Part shown: one piece after another, positions 1 through 9,781 of the stretch
Layout: the number at the start of each line of letters is the position of its first letter
How positions within the stretch are numbered: the stretch's first letter is position 1
Assembly: GCA_964462515.1 (NCBI GenBank)
Contig: CAYWXK010000023.1
Location: forward strand, 1-64,000
Reading direction: 5' to 3'
From: CAYWXK01 sp964462515
GTDB taxonomy: Bacteria > Planctomycetota > Phycisphaerae > Sedimentisphaerales > Anaerobacaceae
DNA: 64,000 nt
Translations under genes and position numbers: made by a program
Notes under the pieces: generated by a model
The model's database searches: none
What the model was told of the DNA's origin: nothing
Seen by the model: only the letters and a program-made list of their open reading frames with translations

Positions 1-232
1 AAAAATATACCCTGCCGGATGGCAGTATAATGGAGGACAAAGGGGAAATGACCCGCAAGACGGTCCCGGCCGAAAAGTAATCCCCAATAGCCTCAAATCC
101 TGTGGATTTTGCCTGGCTGCTAAAAAACCGTCTCAAAATCTTTGAAGGGGTAATCAATTATTTGTTTAATTTTCTGATTTTAGAAGCTATGCTGAACATA
201 ATTGAGACTCTATTATTGGAGACTATTTAATT

Positions 233-550
233 ATGGACCTGATAGTTACAGTAAAAGAGATTAAAGGCCACTGCCCCGCCCATAAGGTAGGCGACACCTT
301 CACCATCAAAGCATCTTATCTACTGGTAAGCGAAATTCCTGTTTGTATGCATGCACTGGCTTCTCTGATGCCTTTCTATAATGCGCTGCGCTTTTGTGAA
401 CCTGCGGCCCTTGGCATAGATGGCAGGAAAGATAAAACCAAAGCCTACGTCCAGTGCCCGGACTCTGTGGCCTATACAGACGGCGGAACAGTAACCTTCG
501 AGATAACCAGGGCAGCACCGAACGAAGAAACCAGCGGTTCTTGTAGATAA
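233..550 (+). CDS. TIGR04076 family protein
   Basis: This 105-residue protein matches from memory the TIGR04076 family of small bacterial proteins. It has a beta-rich N-terminus with VKEIKGHCPAHKVGD, then a CMHALASLMPFYNALRF segment, then a Cys-containing C-terminal strand region (VQCPDSVAYTDGGTVTFEI). Family members have no established function; conserved cysteines suggest metal or redox chemistry, but that is inference. GGAG lies about 12 nt before the ATG, a rather long spacing. The gene stands alone. The 232 bases before it hold no convincing gene, and the roughly 215 bases after it, before the convergent coiled-coil gene, show nothing recognisable. Confidence 0.8.
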   Translation: MDLIVTVKEIKGHCPAHKVGDTFTIKASYLLVSEIPVCMHALASLMPFYNALRFCEPAALGIDGRKDKTKAYVQCPDSVAYTDGGTVTFEITRAAPNEETSGSCR

Positions 551-766
551 TTACCAGCCCATATCCTCGTGTGTTTTTTGGCTTATGTGATGCGGAAAAC
601 GCTTGGGCAATGGATGAAACACAGCGGGTTGGGTAACGCTCCGCGGACACTGTTGTAGGAGTTTGCCAGGCTCAAAAGCTGTTTTATCTAATTTGTGCAG
701 ACGACACAAAACCAAAGATGCAGACGCTGGCCACACCCGGGTTTTGTAAAACATTCGATAGACACA

Positions 767-3700
767 CTATTTCTGGCCGGCCAGTTGAGATGAGTTAGTC
801 CAATTAACTGAGGGCATTTCGTAGATTTTCTGTCTCCAGGTTTGGCCGTTCTTTTCGAATTCGACTCCGTCTTTATGAATTTTGACAATTCTCACCCCGC
901 TGATGATATCCCCTTCATAGGCGACCTGTCTTCCGATAATCACCATTGGTTTATTTGGGCTGTAGATGATGCCGGTCACCCGTCCCGATGTTGGCTTCGT
1001 GCTGCTGAAGAAAGAATTTGACCACAATTTGTCCCATGTTCCTTTCACACCACCATCATCAAGTAAAGTGATTGTTAAGAATCCCAATATTACAACCGTG
1101 AATACAAATGCTGCTGCATACAAAGCCCTTAGGAGCCTGCTCTTGGAGCCGGGCATACTCCGTCTGGGAATTTTGTGCGGTTGTTCAGACCGTTTCAGTT
1201 GGTCCTTTAACCTCAGCAGCTTCATAGTTTCGCCGTCGAGATCAACTTTTGACTGCGAGGATTCGGTATTGGGCCATACAAGCAGCTCGCCGATTCTACT
1301 TTTCATTACCTCCGATTCACGAACCTGCTCACGCTCGGCAGTCAGATTTTCAATCTCCTTATGGAGCAAATTTAACTCCTCATTCTGTTTCCGAAGCTGC
1401 TCCTGTGCTCTGTTCAGCTCCACCGCCTTCTCTCGAAGTTCCTCTCCGGCTCTGCTGCTCTCTGCCAACTGCTTCTCAAGATGCTCATTCGCTGCCTTCA
1501 GCTCCGCGTTTCGCCTCTCTGCAAGCTCTAACCTGCGGCTATCCTGTTCTAAGCGAGCCTTTAACTGCTCTCGAACTACTATCTGTGACTCTAACTGCTC
1601 CTTCAGGCTATCCAGCTCCTCCTCAAGCTTATTGACCCTCACCTGCGCCTCACTCAACGCAGCAGAACGGCTCTCAAGCTGTTCCTTCGCCTCGCCAAGC
1701 TCCTCAAACTTCTCTCGAAGCTGTTCGCGCTCGTTAGTCAGATTTTCAATCTCCTTACGGAGCAAGTTGAACTCCTCGCGTTGTCGCCGAAGCTGCTCCT
1801 GCGCTCTGTTCAGTTCCACCGCCTTCTCACGAATTCCCTCTCCATCTCTGCTGCTCTCTGCCAACTGCTTCTCAAGATGCTCATTCGCTGCCTTCAGTTC
1901 CGCACTTCGCTTCTCTGCAATCTCCAACCTGCGACTATCCTGCTGCAAACGTGCCTTTAGACTATTTAGTTCCTCCTCAAGTTTATTAACCCTGCCCTGC
2001 GCATCATTCAACGCAGCAGAGCGGCTCTCAAGCTGTCCCTTCGCCTCGTCAAGCTCTGCCATCTTCTTTTTAAGTCCCTCTCCGGCTCTGCTGCTCTCTG
2101 CCAACTGCTTCTCAAGATGCTCATTCGCTGCCTTCAACTCCGCATTTCGCTTCTCTGCAAGCTCCAGCCTGCGGCTGTCCTCCTTCAACCGACTTTCAAT
2201 CTGCTCCCGAACTACGTTCTGAGACTTCAACTGTGCTTTTAGATTATCTATTTCCTTTTCAAGATTATTAACCCTGCTTTGTGCCTCACTCAACGCAGCA
2301 GAACGACTCTCAAGCTGTCCCTTCGCCTCGCCAAGCTCTGCCATCTTCTTTTTAAGTCCCTCTCCGGCTCTACTGCTCTCTGCCAACTGCTTCTCAAGAT
2401 GCTCATTCGCTGCCTTCAGTTCCGCACTTCGCTTCTCTGCAAGCTCCAGCCTGCGGCTGTCCTCCTTCAACCGACTTTCAATCTGCTCCCGAACTACGTT
2501 CTGAGACTTCAACTGTGCTTTTAGATTATCTATTTCCTTTTCAAGATTATTAACCCTGCTATGCGCCTCACTCAACGCAGCAGAACGGCTCTCAAGCTGT
2601 TCCTTCGCCTCGCCAANNNNNNNNNNNNNNNNNNNNNNNNNNNNNNNNNNNNNNNNNNNNNNNNNNNNNNNNNNNNNNNNNNNNNNNNNNNNNNNNNNNN
2701 NNNNNNNNNNNNNNNNCTCTGCTGCTCTCTGCCAACTGCTTCTCAAGATGCTCATTCGCTGCCTTCAGTTCTGCACTTCGCTTCTCTGCAATCTCTAACC
2801 TGCGGCTATCCTGCTCTAACCGACTTTCCAACTGCTCTCGAAATACTATCTGTGATTTTAACTTGGCCTTCAGACCATCCAGCTCCTCCTCAAGCTTATT
2901 GACCCTCACCTGCGCCCTGTTCAGTTCCTCTGTCTTCTCTCGAAGTTCCTCTCCAGCGCTACTACTATTTGCCAACTGCTGCTCAAGATGCTCATTCGCT
3001 GCCTTCAGCTCCGCGCTACGCTTCTCTGCAAGCTCTAACCTGCGGCTGTCCTGCTCCAACCGACTTTCAATCTGTTCCCGAACTACATTCTGAGATTTCA
3101 ACTGTGCCTTTAGGTTATCCAATTCCTTTTCAAGATTATTAACCCTCACCTTCGCCTCGCTCAACGCAGCAGAGCGACTCTCAAGCTGTCCCTTCGCCTC
3201 ACCAAGCTCTGCCATCTTCTTTTTAAGTCCCTCTCCGGCTCTACTGCTCTCTGCCAACTGCTTCTCAAGATGCTCATTCGCTGCCTTTAACTCTGCACTT
3301 CGCCTCTCTGCAAGCTCTAACCTGTGTCTATCCTGCTGCAAACGTGCCTTTAGACTATTTAGTTCCTCCTCAAGCTTATTGACCCTGCTCTGCGCCTCAC
3401 TCAACGCCGCAGAACGACTCTCAAGCTGTCCCTTTGCCTCACTAAGCTCCTCAAACTTCTCTCGAAGCTGTTCACGCTCGGCAGTCAGATTTTCAATCTC
3501 CTTATGGAACAAATTTGACTCCTCGTGTTGTCGCCGAAGTTGCTCCTGCGCTCTGTTCAGCTCCACCGCCTTCTCTTTAAGTCCCTCTTCAGCTCTGCTG
3601 CTCTCTGCCAGCTGCTTCTCAAGATGCTCATTTATTGCCTTCAGCTCCGCACTTCGCCTCTCTGCAAGCTCCAGCCTGCGATTATCCTGCTGCAAGCGTG

Positions 3701-4223
3701 CCTTTAGACTATTTAGCTCCTCCTCAAGCTTATTGACCCTCACCTGCGCCTCATTCAACGCAGCAGAGCGGCTCTCAAGTTGTCCCTTCGCCTCACCAAG
3801 CTCCTCAAACTTCTCTCGAAGTTCCTCTCCATCGCTCCTGCTCTCTGCTATCTGCTGCTGTTGCAATTGTGCTTGAATAATAGCCTCCCTGATTTCTGGC
3901 TTGCTTGTCCGGTCCGCCGGAGACAATCCATTTATATCCTCTGCCTTTGGGTCAGCGCCAAGGCTAAGTAACAAGGTAACGACATTAATATGACAGCGTT
4001 GAGCAGCCCAGTGGAGGGGAGTCCGTAATCGCTTGTCCCGAACGTTAATATCGTCGCTGTACCGGGCTAAAACGGTAATAGTATTCAGGTCTGGCTTGTT
4101 ACCCATAACCGCTTTGTGCAAAGAGCTAAAGCCGAATTCATCCTGCTCATTAGGATTTCCCCAAGTGTGAAGAATATCAGCCTCGAGTGATAATAAACTT
4201 GTTTTCCTTTTAACTTCTTTCAT
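767..4223 (-). CDS. Ankyrin-repeat / long coiled-coil / single-TM protein with GspB-like C-terminal domain, split by an assembly gap
   Basis: Two open frames (start at 4223, stop at 767) are separated by 100 N and almost certainly form one gene. They are out of phase across the N run, as expected if the true gap length is unknown. The N-terminus (about residues 25-112) holds two to three ankyrin repeats (TPLHWAAQ, VVTLLLSLGADP). Then comes a very long charged coiled coil built from recurring blocks ending in NEHLEKQLAESSR. Near the C-terminus a hydrophobic segment (ALYAAAFVFTVVILGF) predicts one membrane span. The last 60 residues (GIIYSPNKPMVIIGRQVAYEG, then VRIVKIHKDGVEFE) resemble the periplasmic domain of GspB-type secretion proteins. 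The predicted topology is cytoplasmic ankyrin and coiled coil with an extracytoplasmic C-terminus. Its role is unknown; it could be a scaffold linked to a secretion or envelope complex. Plus-strand open frames opposite it are codon-bias shadows. Confidence 0.75.
1450..3840 (-). repeat. Intragenic tandem coiled-coil repeats
   Basis: Blocks of about 80, 94, 118 or 132 codons recur with very high nucleotide identity. The segment encoding NEHLEKQLAESSR recurs at about 1453, 1849, 2089, 2371, 2717, 2960, 3241 and 3595. Unit lengths differ by insertion or loss of sub-modules such as LNRAQEQLRRQ and LTAEREQLREKFEEL. The pattern suggests recent expansion by unequal recombination. Confidence 0.9.
2617..2716. 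other. Assembly gap (100 N)
   Basis: Exactly 100 N lie inside the internally repetitive coiled-coil gene. A round 100 is the usual placeholder for a gap of unknown length. The flanks are near-identical repeat blocks, so the gap probably marks unresolved or collapsed repeats, and the true protein length is unknown. Confidence 0.97.
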
Positions 4224-4341
4224 TAAATCTTATCCAGCAGGACCTTCGTTTTGATGTCAAATTGTTCAGTCCAACATTGCCAAAATTAGGTTCTAACTTT
4301 GTTCACTTGAAGTAGGTCGAAAAACCAGGATATCAGGTGTA

Positions 4342-4575
4342 TCAAGAATAATCTCCGTAATAGAAATCTACGTGCCCGTGTTGCTTCCCATAGTCCTGTC
4401 CTCTTACTATGCTTACACCTCTTCCATAGGCAGGAAAAATCTGGTGAGAAGTCAACGATTTCTTCACCACTCCTCCCTGAGATATTAAATATATGTTATC
4501 ACATTTCGCAACATAAGTCAAGTAATATGGCTTGCGATGCCCCATTTTTGAGAGGTATTTGGCTATAAGCAGCAT
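4342..4575 (-). CDS. Hypothetical small protein, doubtful
   Basis: A 77-codon open frame lies upstream of the ankyrin gene on the same strand. No family is recognised. The C-terminal half is rich in Gly, His and Tyr. There is no hydrophobic segment and no strong ribosome site. It may be spurious or the remnant of a longer gene. Confidence 0.2.
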   Translation of the reverse strand: MLLIAKYLSKMGHRKPYYLTYVAKCDNIYLISQGGVVKKSLTSHQIFPAYGRGVSIVRGQDYGKQHGHVDFYYGDYS

Positions 4576-5067
4576 TTATTAGGAAAGTTGCAATGCTTTG
4601 AGGGGTATCATTGGGCAGGCGGCCTTGAAAATTTATTTATTTGCACGACCGGCGGCATAATATGGGCTGTTTCCAATGGCGTCAGCCATGCTGCGCATAC
4701 CGTGTGGTTGAGGGTACGATTCATCTTTGTAGGTGGTTGCGTATATCGTCTATCGGTTGCGATGCCCCGCACTGCTTCTGGTGCGGGGCGCTGCTCGTTT
4801 CGTCTGGCGTCAGCCATCCCGCCGTAAGGCGTCCCTTACGGGACTTACGGGAAATCGGCTTACTCCACAGGATGCCTTACGGCAGGTTACGTTTGAAATG
4901 GCGTAAGCCACCTTGACGGCGACGATTTACGTTTGACGCAACCGTTACGAGCTGCGCAACCGCAACCGGTCAACGCAACCCGACCCAATTCCGTCAGGCA
5001 TCTTGACGATTGCCTGATGAATATTTGGATGCTGGGTTGCTTAATTGTAAGGTTAATTGACAAGTGA
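4576..5067. other. Gene-free, palindrome-rich intergenic stretch
   Basis: No supported gene lies here. The sequence holds recurring GGCGTCAGCCAT / GGCGTAAGCCA words (near 4679, 4806 and 4900) and short inverted repeats around GTAAGGCGTCCCTTACGGG. Open frames on both strands here are short and unlike any known protein. It lies between the minus-strand coiled-coil region and the 3' end of uxaC. Confidence 0.5.
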
Positions 5068-5125
5068 ACCCCGTTAGAAAGAGAAGTTGCCTTTCTAACG
5101 AGGTAAGCCTTTTTTCTAACGGGGT
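5068..5125. repeat. 58-bp element with 12-bp terminal inverted repeats
   Basis: It begins ACCCCGTTAGAA and ends TTCTAACGGGGT, a perfect 12-bp inverted repeat. A further internal arm (CTTTCTAACGAGG) could pair with the left end. The same ends bound a 100-bp element at 15882-15981. It lies a few bases downstream of the uxaC stop codon and could also act as a 3' hairpin. Confidence 0.7.
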
Positions 5126-5132
5126 CAACAGC

Positions 5133-6542
5133 TTACAGTTCCATCGGGAAGTAATTTTTGGCGTTGTTAAAGCAGATGTCCTCGACCATTTTGCCCAGCA
5201 AAACCATATCGGCTGGCAAAAGTCCTGCCTCGACATCGGCGCCGAAATTGTTGCACAGGATTCTGCGGAAATACTCGTGTCTCGGGTATGAAAGGAAACT
5301 GCGGGAATCGGTCAACATTCCGACAAAGCGGGCGAGCAGTCCTGTATGTGAAAGCACCCTTATCTGTTCTTCGATTCCATCTTTTTGGTCGAGGAACCAC
5401 CACGCAGAGCCATACTGCATTTTGCCGGGGACTGAGCCATCCTGGAAGTTGCCTATCATCGCAGCAAAGAGGGCATTGTCACGCGGATTGAGATTATAAA
5501 GGATAGTCTTTGGCAGCTTGCCGATATTATCTAACCTGTCGAAGAATTTAGCCAGAGGTTTGGCGACTTGCAGGTCGCCGATTGAATCGCAGCCGACATC
5601 CGGGCCGAGGGCTTTGAATAGTCGCGTATTAGTGTTTCGCAGTGCCCCGATATGAAGCTGCTGGACCCAGCCGGCTTCGGCATCCATCAATGCGAATTCA
5701 AACATCATCGCCGACTTGAATTTGAGACGCTCGGATAAATCGAGTTCTCCGCCTGACCTTATCTTTTGGAAGATTTTTTTGACCTCACTGTCGGTGTAGT
5801 CCTCAGCGTATGCCGTTTCCAGTCCATGGTCGCAGAGCCGGCAGCCGTTTTGGTGAAAATAGTAGTGGCGGTCTTGAAGGGCCTCAATGTATGAGTTGAA
5901 ATCGGATATTTCGACATTGCAGGTCTCCTCAAGCTTGTCGATGAATACATTAAGGGCCGATGTATCTTCGACCACCATCGCCTTATCGGGGCGAAAAGCG
6001 GTGTGGACTTTTATCTCAAATCCGTCTCTACGGATTTGTTTGTGATGCGATAAAGTATCGAGCGGGTCTTCGGTAGTGCAGACCAGCTTAACGTTCATTT
6101 TGCGCATTATGTTGCGGACACTAAACTCCGGCGTCCTTAACATTGCGCTACAGGTTTCGTAGATTTCCTTTGCAGTTTCCGGGCTTAATAGCCTGTTCTT
6201 TATTCCAAAGTAGTTTTTTAGCTCCAGGTGTGTCCAGTGATAGAGAGGGTTTCGCAGGCAGTAAGGAACGGTCTGTGCCCACATTTGGAATTTTTCCCAG
6301 TCACCGGCGCACCCCGTGATGTATTCTTCGGCTATGCCGTTAGCTCTCATTGCCCTCCATTTATAATGGTCGCCATAGAGCCAGGCCTGGGTGAGATTGT
6401 CGAAGCGGTGGTCGGCGGCAATTAGTTCGGCGGGCAGGTGACAGTGATAATCATAGATGGGCATTTTAGCAGCATACTCGTGGTAGAGGATTCGAGCAGT
6501 TTTTGTTTGCAGCAGAAAATCTTCAGTTATGAATTCAGTCAT
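5133..6542 (-). CDS. uxaC: Glucuronate isomerase
   Basis: UxaC interconverts D-glucuronate and D-fructuronate (and galacturonate and tagaturonate) at the head of hexuronate catabolism in the cytoplasm. The protein opens with the typical MTEFITEDFLLQ and the amidohydrolase-like metal motif YDYHCHLPAE, and keeps full family length (about 469 residues) to a typical C-terminus (FNNAKNYFPMEL). An in-frame ATG at 6560 is possible, but AGGAG sits just upstream of the ATG at 6542, so that start is preferred. It is the last gene of the minus-strand carbon-metabolism run. The SDR at 10768-11586 could supply the next step (fructuronate to mannonate); a mannonate dehydratase is not in this window. Confidence 0.95.
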   Translation of the reverse strand: MTEFITEDFLLQTKTARILYHEYAAKMPIYDYHCHLPAELIAADHRFDNLTQAWLYGDHYKWRAMRANGIAEEYITGCAGDWEKFQMWAQTVPYCLRNPLYHWTHLELKNYFGIKNRLLSPETAKEIYETCSAMLRTPEFSVRNIMRKMNVKLVCTTEDPLDTLSHHKQIRRDGFEIKVHTAFRPDKAMVVEDTSALNVFIDKLEETCNVEISDFNSYIEALQDRHYYFHQNGCRLCDHGLETAYAEDYTDSEVKKIFQKIRSGGELDLSERLKFKSAMMFEFALMDAEAGWVQQLHIGALRNTNTRLFKALGPDVGCDSIGDLQVAKPLAKFFDRLDNIGKLPKTILYNLNPRDNALFAAMIGNFQDGSVPGKMQYGSAWWFLDQKDGIEEQIRVLSHTGLLARFVGMLTDSRSFLSYPRHEYFRRILCNNFGADVEAGLLPADMVLLGKMVEDICFNNAKNYFPMEL

Positions 6543-6589
6543 TTTTGTCTCCTGAGCCATAAATTGCGGCTCGTCCGTCGTCTCATCAT

Positions 6590-6820
6590 CTATTGTGTCT
6601 GTCCTGGCGGAGTGGGGGGCGGCGGCTTACGCTTGGGCGTCTGGAATTCAGCCATCTTCTTAGCCCAGTCGGCAACCTCGCTTTTTGTCTTTTGCAAGCG
6701 CTCTGAGATTTGCTTTGGCTGTTTTTTCTCTTCCTCGCGGACCTTGCGCATCCATAGCGCGTATGCTATCCACGCTATCGCCAGCACCGGCAGTGCTATT
6801 ATCATAAAAATCTTATACAT
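6590..6820 (-). CDS. Small single-span membrane protein
   Basis: A 76-residue protein with an N-terminal hydrophobic helix (IFMIIALPVLAIAWIAYALW), a Lys/Glu-rich helical middle and a proline-rich tail (KRKPPPPTPPGQTQ). AAGGGA lies about 7 nt before the ATG, which supports translation. No family is recognised. It lies between gnd and uxaC on the same strand with short gaps, so it is probably co-transcribed. It would be anchored in the inner membrane with a cytoplasmic or periplasmic charged tail. Any link to uronate metabolism is only positional. Confidence 0.65.
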   Translation of the reverse strand: MYKIFMIIALPVLAIAWIAYALWMRKVREEEKKQPKQISERLQKTKSEVADWAKKMAEFQTPKRKPPPPTPPGQTQ

Positions 6821-6891
6821 CCAGTCTTCCCTTAATCTTTTCTAAAAAGTTTTTTGGCTGGTTATTCGTATTCATTTCATCTATCCAGGTA

Positions 6892-8391
6892 TTATACAGT
6901 GTAAGTTGTCGAGGCTGTTTTGCCGCCGCGGCCTGTCCAGTTTGTATGGAAAAACTGGCCTCTCGGCTTATCGACCCGCTCGTAAGTATGGGCGCCGAAA
7001 TAATCCCGCTGGGCCTGCAACAAATTAGCCGGCAGCCGGGCAGAGCGATAGCCGTCATAGAAGGCCAGGGCCGAGGTCATCGCAGGCATCGGAATACCCA
7101 TCCGAATAGCTTTTGTAATCACCCGTCGCCAGGCGGCCTGCGCCTTTGTAACTGCCCTCTTGAAAAATGGGTCAAGCAGCAGGTTAGTCAAATTTGGGTT
7201 TTTGTCGAAGCCCTCTTTTATTTTACCTAAGAAAGCCGAACGAATGATACATCCTCCCCGCCATATAAGGGCGATGCCGCCGTAGTTTAGGTTCCATTTG
7301 TATTCCTGTGCAGCGGCCCGCATCAATTGATACCCTTGCGCGTAACTGACTATCTTTGCGGCATACAGCGCCTGACGCAGGTCGTTGATAAAGCCATTTT
7401 TATCGCCGTTGAACTTTGTTTTCGGGCCTTTGAGGACATTCGATGCTGCAACCCGCTCTTCTTTAATAGCCGATAGGCAGCGTGCTAAAACAGCCTCGGC
7501 AATAAGAGTCAGCGGCTGACCGGCATCGAGGGCGGCGAATACAGTCCACTTGCCGGTTCCTTTCTGACCGGCTGTATCAAGGATAAGGTCGATTGTCTCG
7601 TTGCCGGTTTCATCTTTGTAGGCGAGGATGTCCCGTGTGATTTCGATAAGATAGGAATTAAGCTCACCCTTATACCAGTCGGCGAAGACCTCGTGCATCT
7701 GCGCGTTTGTAAGGCCCAGACCTTCCTTCATTATATGGTAGGTCTCGCATATCATTTGCATATCGCCGTATTCGATTCCGTTGTGGACCATTTTTACAAA
7801 GTGGCCGGCTCCGTTTTCGCCGACCCACTCGCAGCAGGGAAATCCATCATCGGTTTTTGCTGCGATTTTCTGGAAGATGGGTTTGACGTGCTGCCAGGCT
7901 GGAGGTGAGCCGCCGGGCATTATTGAAGGTCCTCGCAGTGCTCCTTCTTCGCCGCCTGAGACGCCGGTGCCGATGTAGAGTTTGCCCTTGCTTTCGACAT
8001 ACTGTGTGCGGCGAATGGTGTCGGGGAAGTGGGAGTTGCCCCCATCAATAATGATATCACCATTTCCGAGATGAGGCAAAAGCAGCTCGATGAAATCATC
8101 GACCGGCTGGCCGGCCTTTACCATAAGCATTATCTTGCGGGGTTTGTTTAGTGCGGCGACAAACTCTTCGATTGATTTGCAGCCGATTATGTTTTTGCCT
8201 TTGGCCCGGCCGTTTATAAAATCATCCACCTTTGAGATGGTTCTATTGAAACAGGCAACGGTAAAGCCCTTGCTTTCCATATTGAGGATGAGGTTTTCGC
8301 CCATTACCGCAAGGCCTATCAGCCCGACGTCAGCCTGCGGTGAGTTTACCTGCACTGAGCTTTGTCGAAGTGTCGAATCCGCGTTTGCCAT
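6892..8391 (-). CDS. gnd: 6-phosphogluconate dehydrogenase, decarboxylating
   Basis: Gnd converts 6-phosphogluconate to ribulose 5-phosphate and CO2 with NADP(H). The 499-residue protein shows the nucleotide-binding GLAVMGENL, the substrate loop GVSGGEEGALRGPSIMPGG, the catalytic Lys and Asn in KMVHNGIEYGDMQ, and the conserved C-terminal HTNWTGRGG. It is full length for the long (E. coli-type) family. An N-terminal tail of about 20 residues precedes the Rossmann fold. GGAG is placed 8 nt before the ATG. It is flanked by the LarA-like gene upstream (72 bp) and the small membrane protein downstream. Confidence 0.96.
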   Translation of the reverse strand: MANADSTLRQSSVQVNSPQADVGLIGLAVMGENLILNMESKGFTVACFNRTISKVDDFINGRAKGKNIIGCKSIEEFVAALNKPRKIMLMVKAGQPVDDFIELLLPHLGNGDIIIDGGNSHFPDTIRRTQYVESKGKLYIGTGVSGGEEGALRGPSIMPGGSPPAWQHVKPIFQKIAAKTDDGFPCCEWVGENGAGHFVKMVHNGIEYGDMQMICETYHIMKEGLGLTNAQMHEVFADWYKGELNSYLIEITRDILAYKDETGNETIDLILDTAGQKGTGKWTVFAALDAGQPLTLIAEAVLARCLSAIKEERVAASNVLKGPKTKFNGDKNGFINDLRQALYAAKIVSYAQGYQLMRAAAQEYKWNLNYGGIALIWRGGCIIRSAFLGKIKEGFDKNPNLTNLLLDPFFKRAVTKAQAAWRRVITKAIRMGIPMPAMTSALAFYDGYRSARLPANLLQAQRDYFGAHTYERVDKPRGQFFHTNWTGRGGKTASTTYTV

Positions 8392-8463
8392 TTTGTGTTA
8401 CTCCATAAACAGTGTTAATCAGTGTTAATCCGTGTCTAAAGAAAGATAGTTGTAAGGTGGGCT

Positions 8464-9729
8464 TTAGCCCACCAGGTTTCTTGACAGCCGATACAGCACT
8501 TCGCCGGCGTTGCGGACAAGCAGAATGCCTTCGTCTTCTTTGCCCTCATAGTCAGCGATGTTTATTTCGTTAGGATTCATATATCCCAGATTTACCTTCT
8601 GGCAGCGTTCTTTGCTGATGCCGGTGGCGAGGATGACATTGGCTCGCGGCTTTTCGGCGCAGTTTATAAAAGTTCCCAATCCCTTAACGTGCGTGGAGTG
8701 CGCCATTGCCGCCCGCGGGATGCTGGCGAACTTGTCCATTTGTTTGAGGAAATAATCGCGCGTATGATAGCTGATCTGGTCGAGGATTTTACCGTGGGTG
8801 TATGAAATTTCGCTGATGTGCGGTGCATAAATAATCAGCGTGCCGCCGTCGGCAAGTATCGGGTCAAGCTTATACGCTACCTTGGCGGCAGTCCAGATAT
8901 CTTCATACATTTTTGGGGACTGGCCCAAAATGGTATAATAGGGCTTATCTTTATAGACAATATGGATATCCTTTGACAAATCAGCCGCTCTTTCCCAGGC
9001 GTCTTTGCAGTCGCCGATAAGTAATCCTTTGAGCTTATCGTCGATAGATACTATCGCAAATAATTTTCGCGGCATTTTTACAAATGAAGCTGCCTTCTCA
9101 ACCACCTGCCGGGGCGGCGTCCATTTATTACCGATTATGACGGGAATTGTTATGACGGCACTTAGCCAGTGAAAGAAGTTTATGATTTTGCTGCCGGCGA
9201 TTCCGGGAAATATGTATTTGTGGCCTCCGGAGAAGCCGACTACCTCGTGTGGGAAAACAGGGCCGATGATAAAAAATTCATCGTAATTAAAAATCAGCTT
9301 ATTGATGGCAACATCGACTTCCTCGCAAAATAGTCCATCAGTAATTTGCTCGATTTCACTGGCAGAGATTCGGCCGACAAGGGTGAACGTTTCGGGCTTG
9401 TCCCATCTGTGATTGAAAAATTTTACTTGTGCGTATTTACTGCGGCGTTCAGACGCCGTAATGGTTAATCTATTGCAGATTTGCTCTTCGGTAAGAGGCT
9501 GATGGGTCCCAAGCGCAACGAGAATATCTACGGCTTTTGCCGTTCCGGCTAAAAAGTCATAAATGATTTTGAATATGTCGCCTACCGGGCCGGAGCGGGT
9601 ATTGTCGGGGACAATTAAAAGAATCCGTTTGCCGGCGTAGTTATTTTGCAAAAAAAACTCTCCCACCGCTTCGCGGGCCTGCTCATCCGAAACAAAACCA
9701 TCTTTATTTTTTCGCTCAATTACCGGCAT
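8464..9729 (-). CDS. LarA-like nickel-pincer racemase family protein
   Basis: This resembles lactate racemase LarA, which uses a nickel-pincer nucleotide cofactor for 2-hydroxyacid racemisation or epimerisation. Family landmarks are DNTRSGP near the N-terminus, ALGTHQPLTEEQI (first catalytic His region), and PHEVVGFSGGHKYIFPGIAG, which carries the second His and the Lys that binds the cofactor. The length (421) is normal. Many LarA homologues act on substrates other than lactate; in this uronate-associated run a sugar acid is plausible, by inference. The cofactor sulfur-transfer enzyme LarE is encoded at 16097-16933; LarB and LarC are not in this window. No clear Shine-Dalgarno sequence precedes the ATG. 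Confidence 0.85.
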   Translation of the reverse strand: MPVIERKNKDGFVSDEQAREAVGEFFLQNNYAGKRILLIVPDNTRSGPVGDIFKIIYDFLAGTAKAVDILVALGTHQPLTEEQICNRLTITASERRSKYAQVKFFNHRWDKPETFTLVGRISASEIEQITDGLFCEEVDVAINKLIFNYDEFFIIGPVFPHEVVGFSGGHKYIFPGIAGSKIINFFHWLSAVITIPVIIGNKWTPPRQVVEKAASFVKMPRKLFAIVSIDDKLKGLLIGDCKDAWERAADLSKDIHIVYKDKPYYTILGQSPKMYEDIWTAAKVAYKLDPILADGGTLIIYAPHISEISYTHGKILDQISYHTRDYFLKQMDKFASIPRAAMAHSTHVKGLGTFINCAEKPRANVILATGISKERCQKVNLGYMNPNEINIADYEGKEDEGILLVRNAGEVLYRLSRNLVG

Positions 9730-9781
9730 ATTTGTTGGTGTTTAGCTGGACCTATACATACTATTACCTATTTACTATACG

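Noticed and set aside
3..80. Possible C-terminus of a protein entering from the left edge
   Set aside because: A 25-codon open stretch is too short and matches nothing; two frames are equally open.
966..3876. Long plus-strand open frames rich in Ser, Leu, Cys and Phe
   Set aside because: They mirror the coiled-coil gene on the opposite strand (Glu/Lys/Leu codons read backwards), lack ribosome sites and match no family.
4641..4916. 91-codon plus-strand frame in the palindromic stretch after the coiled-coil region
   Set aside because: The composition follows the short repeated words, there is no family match and no ribosome site.
6813..6878. 20-codon ORF overlapping the start of the small membrane protein gene
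   Set aside because: It overlaps the ribosome site of the next gene and has no support beyond being open.
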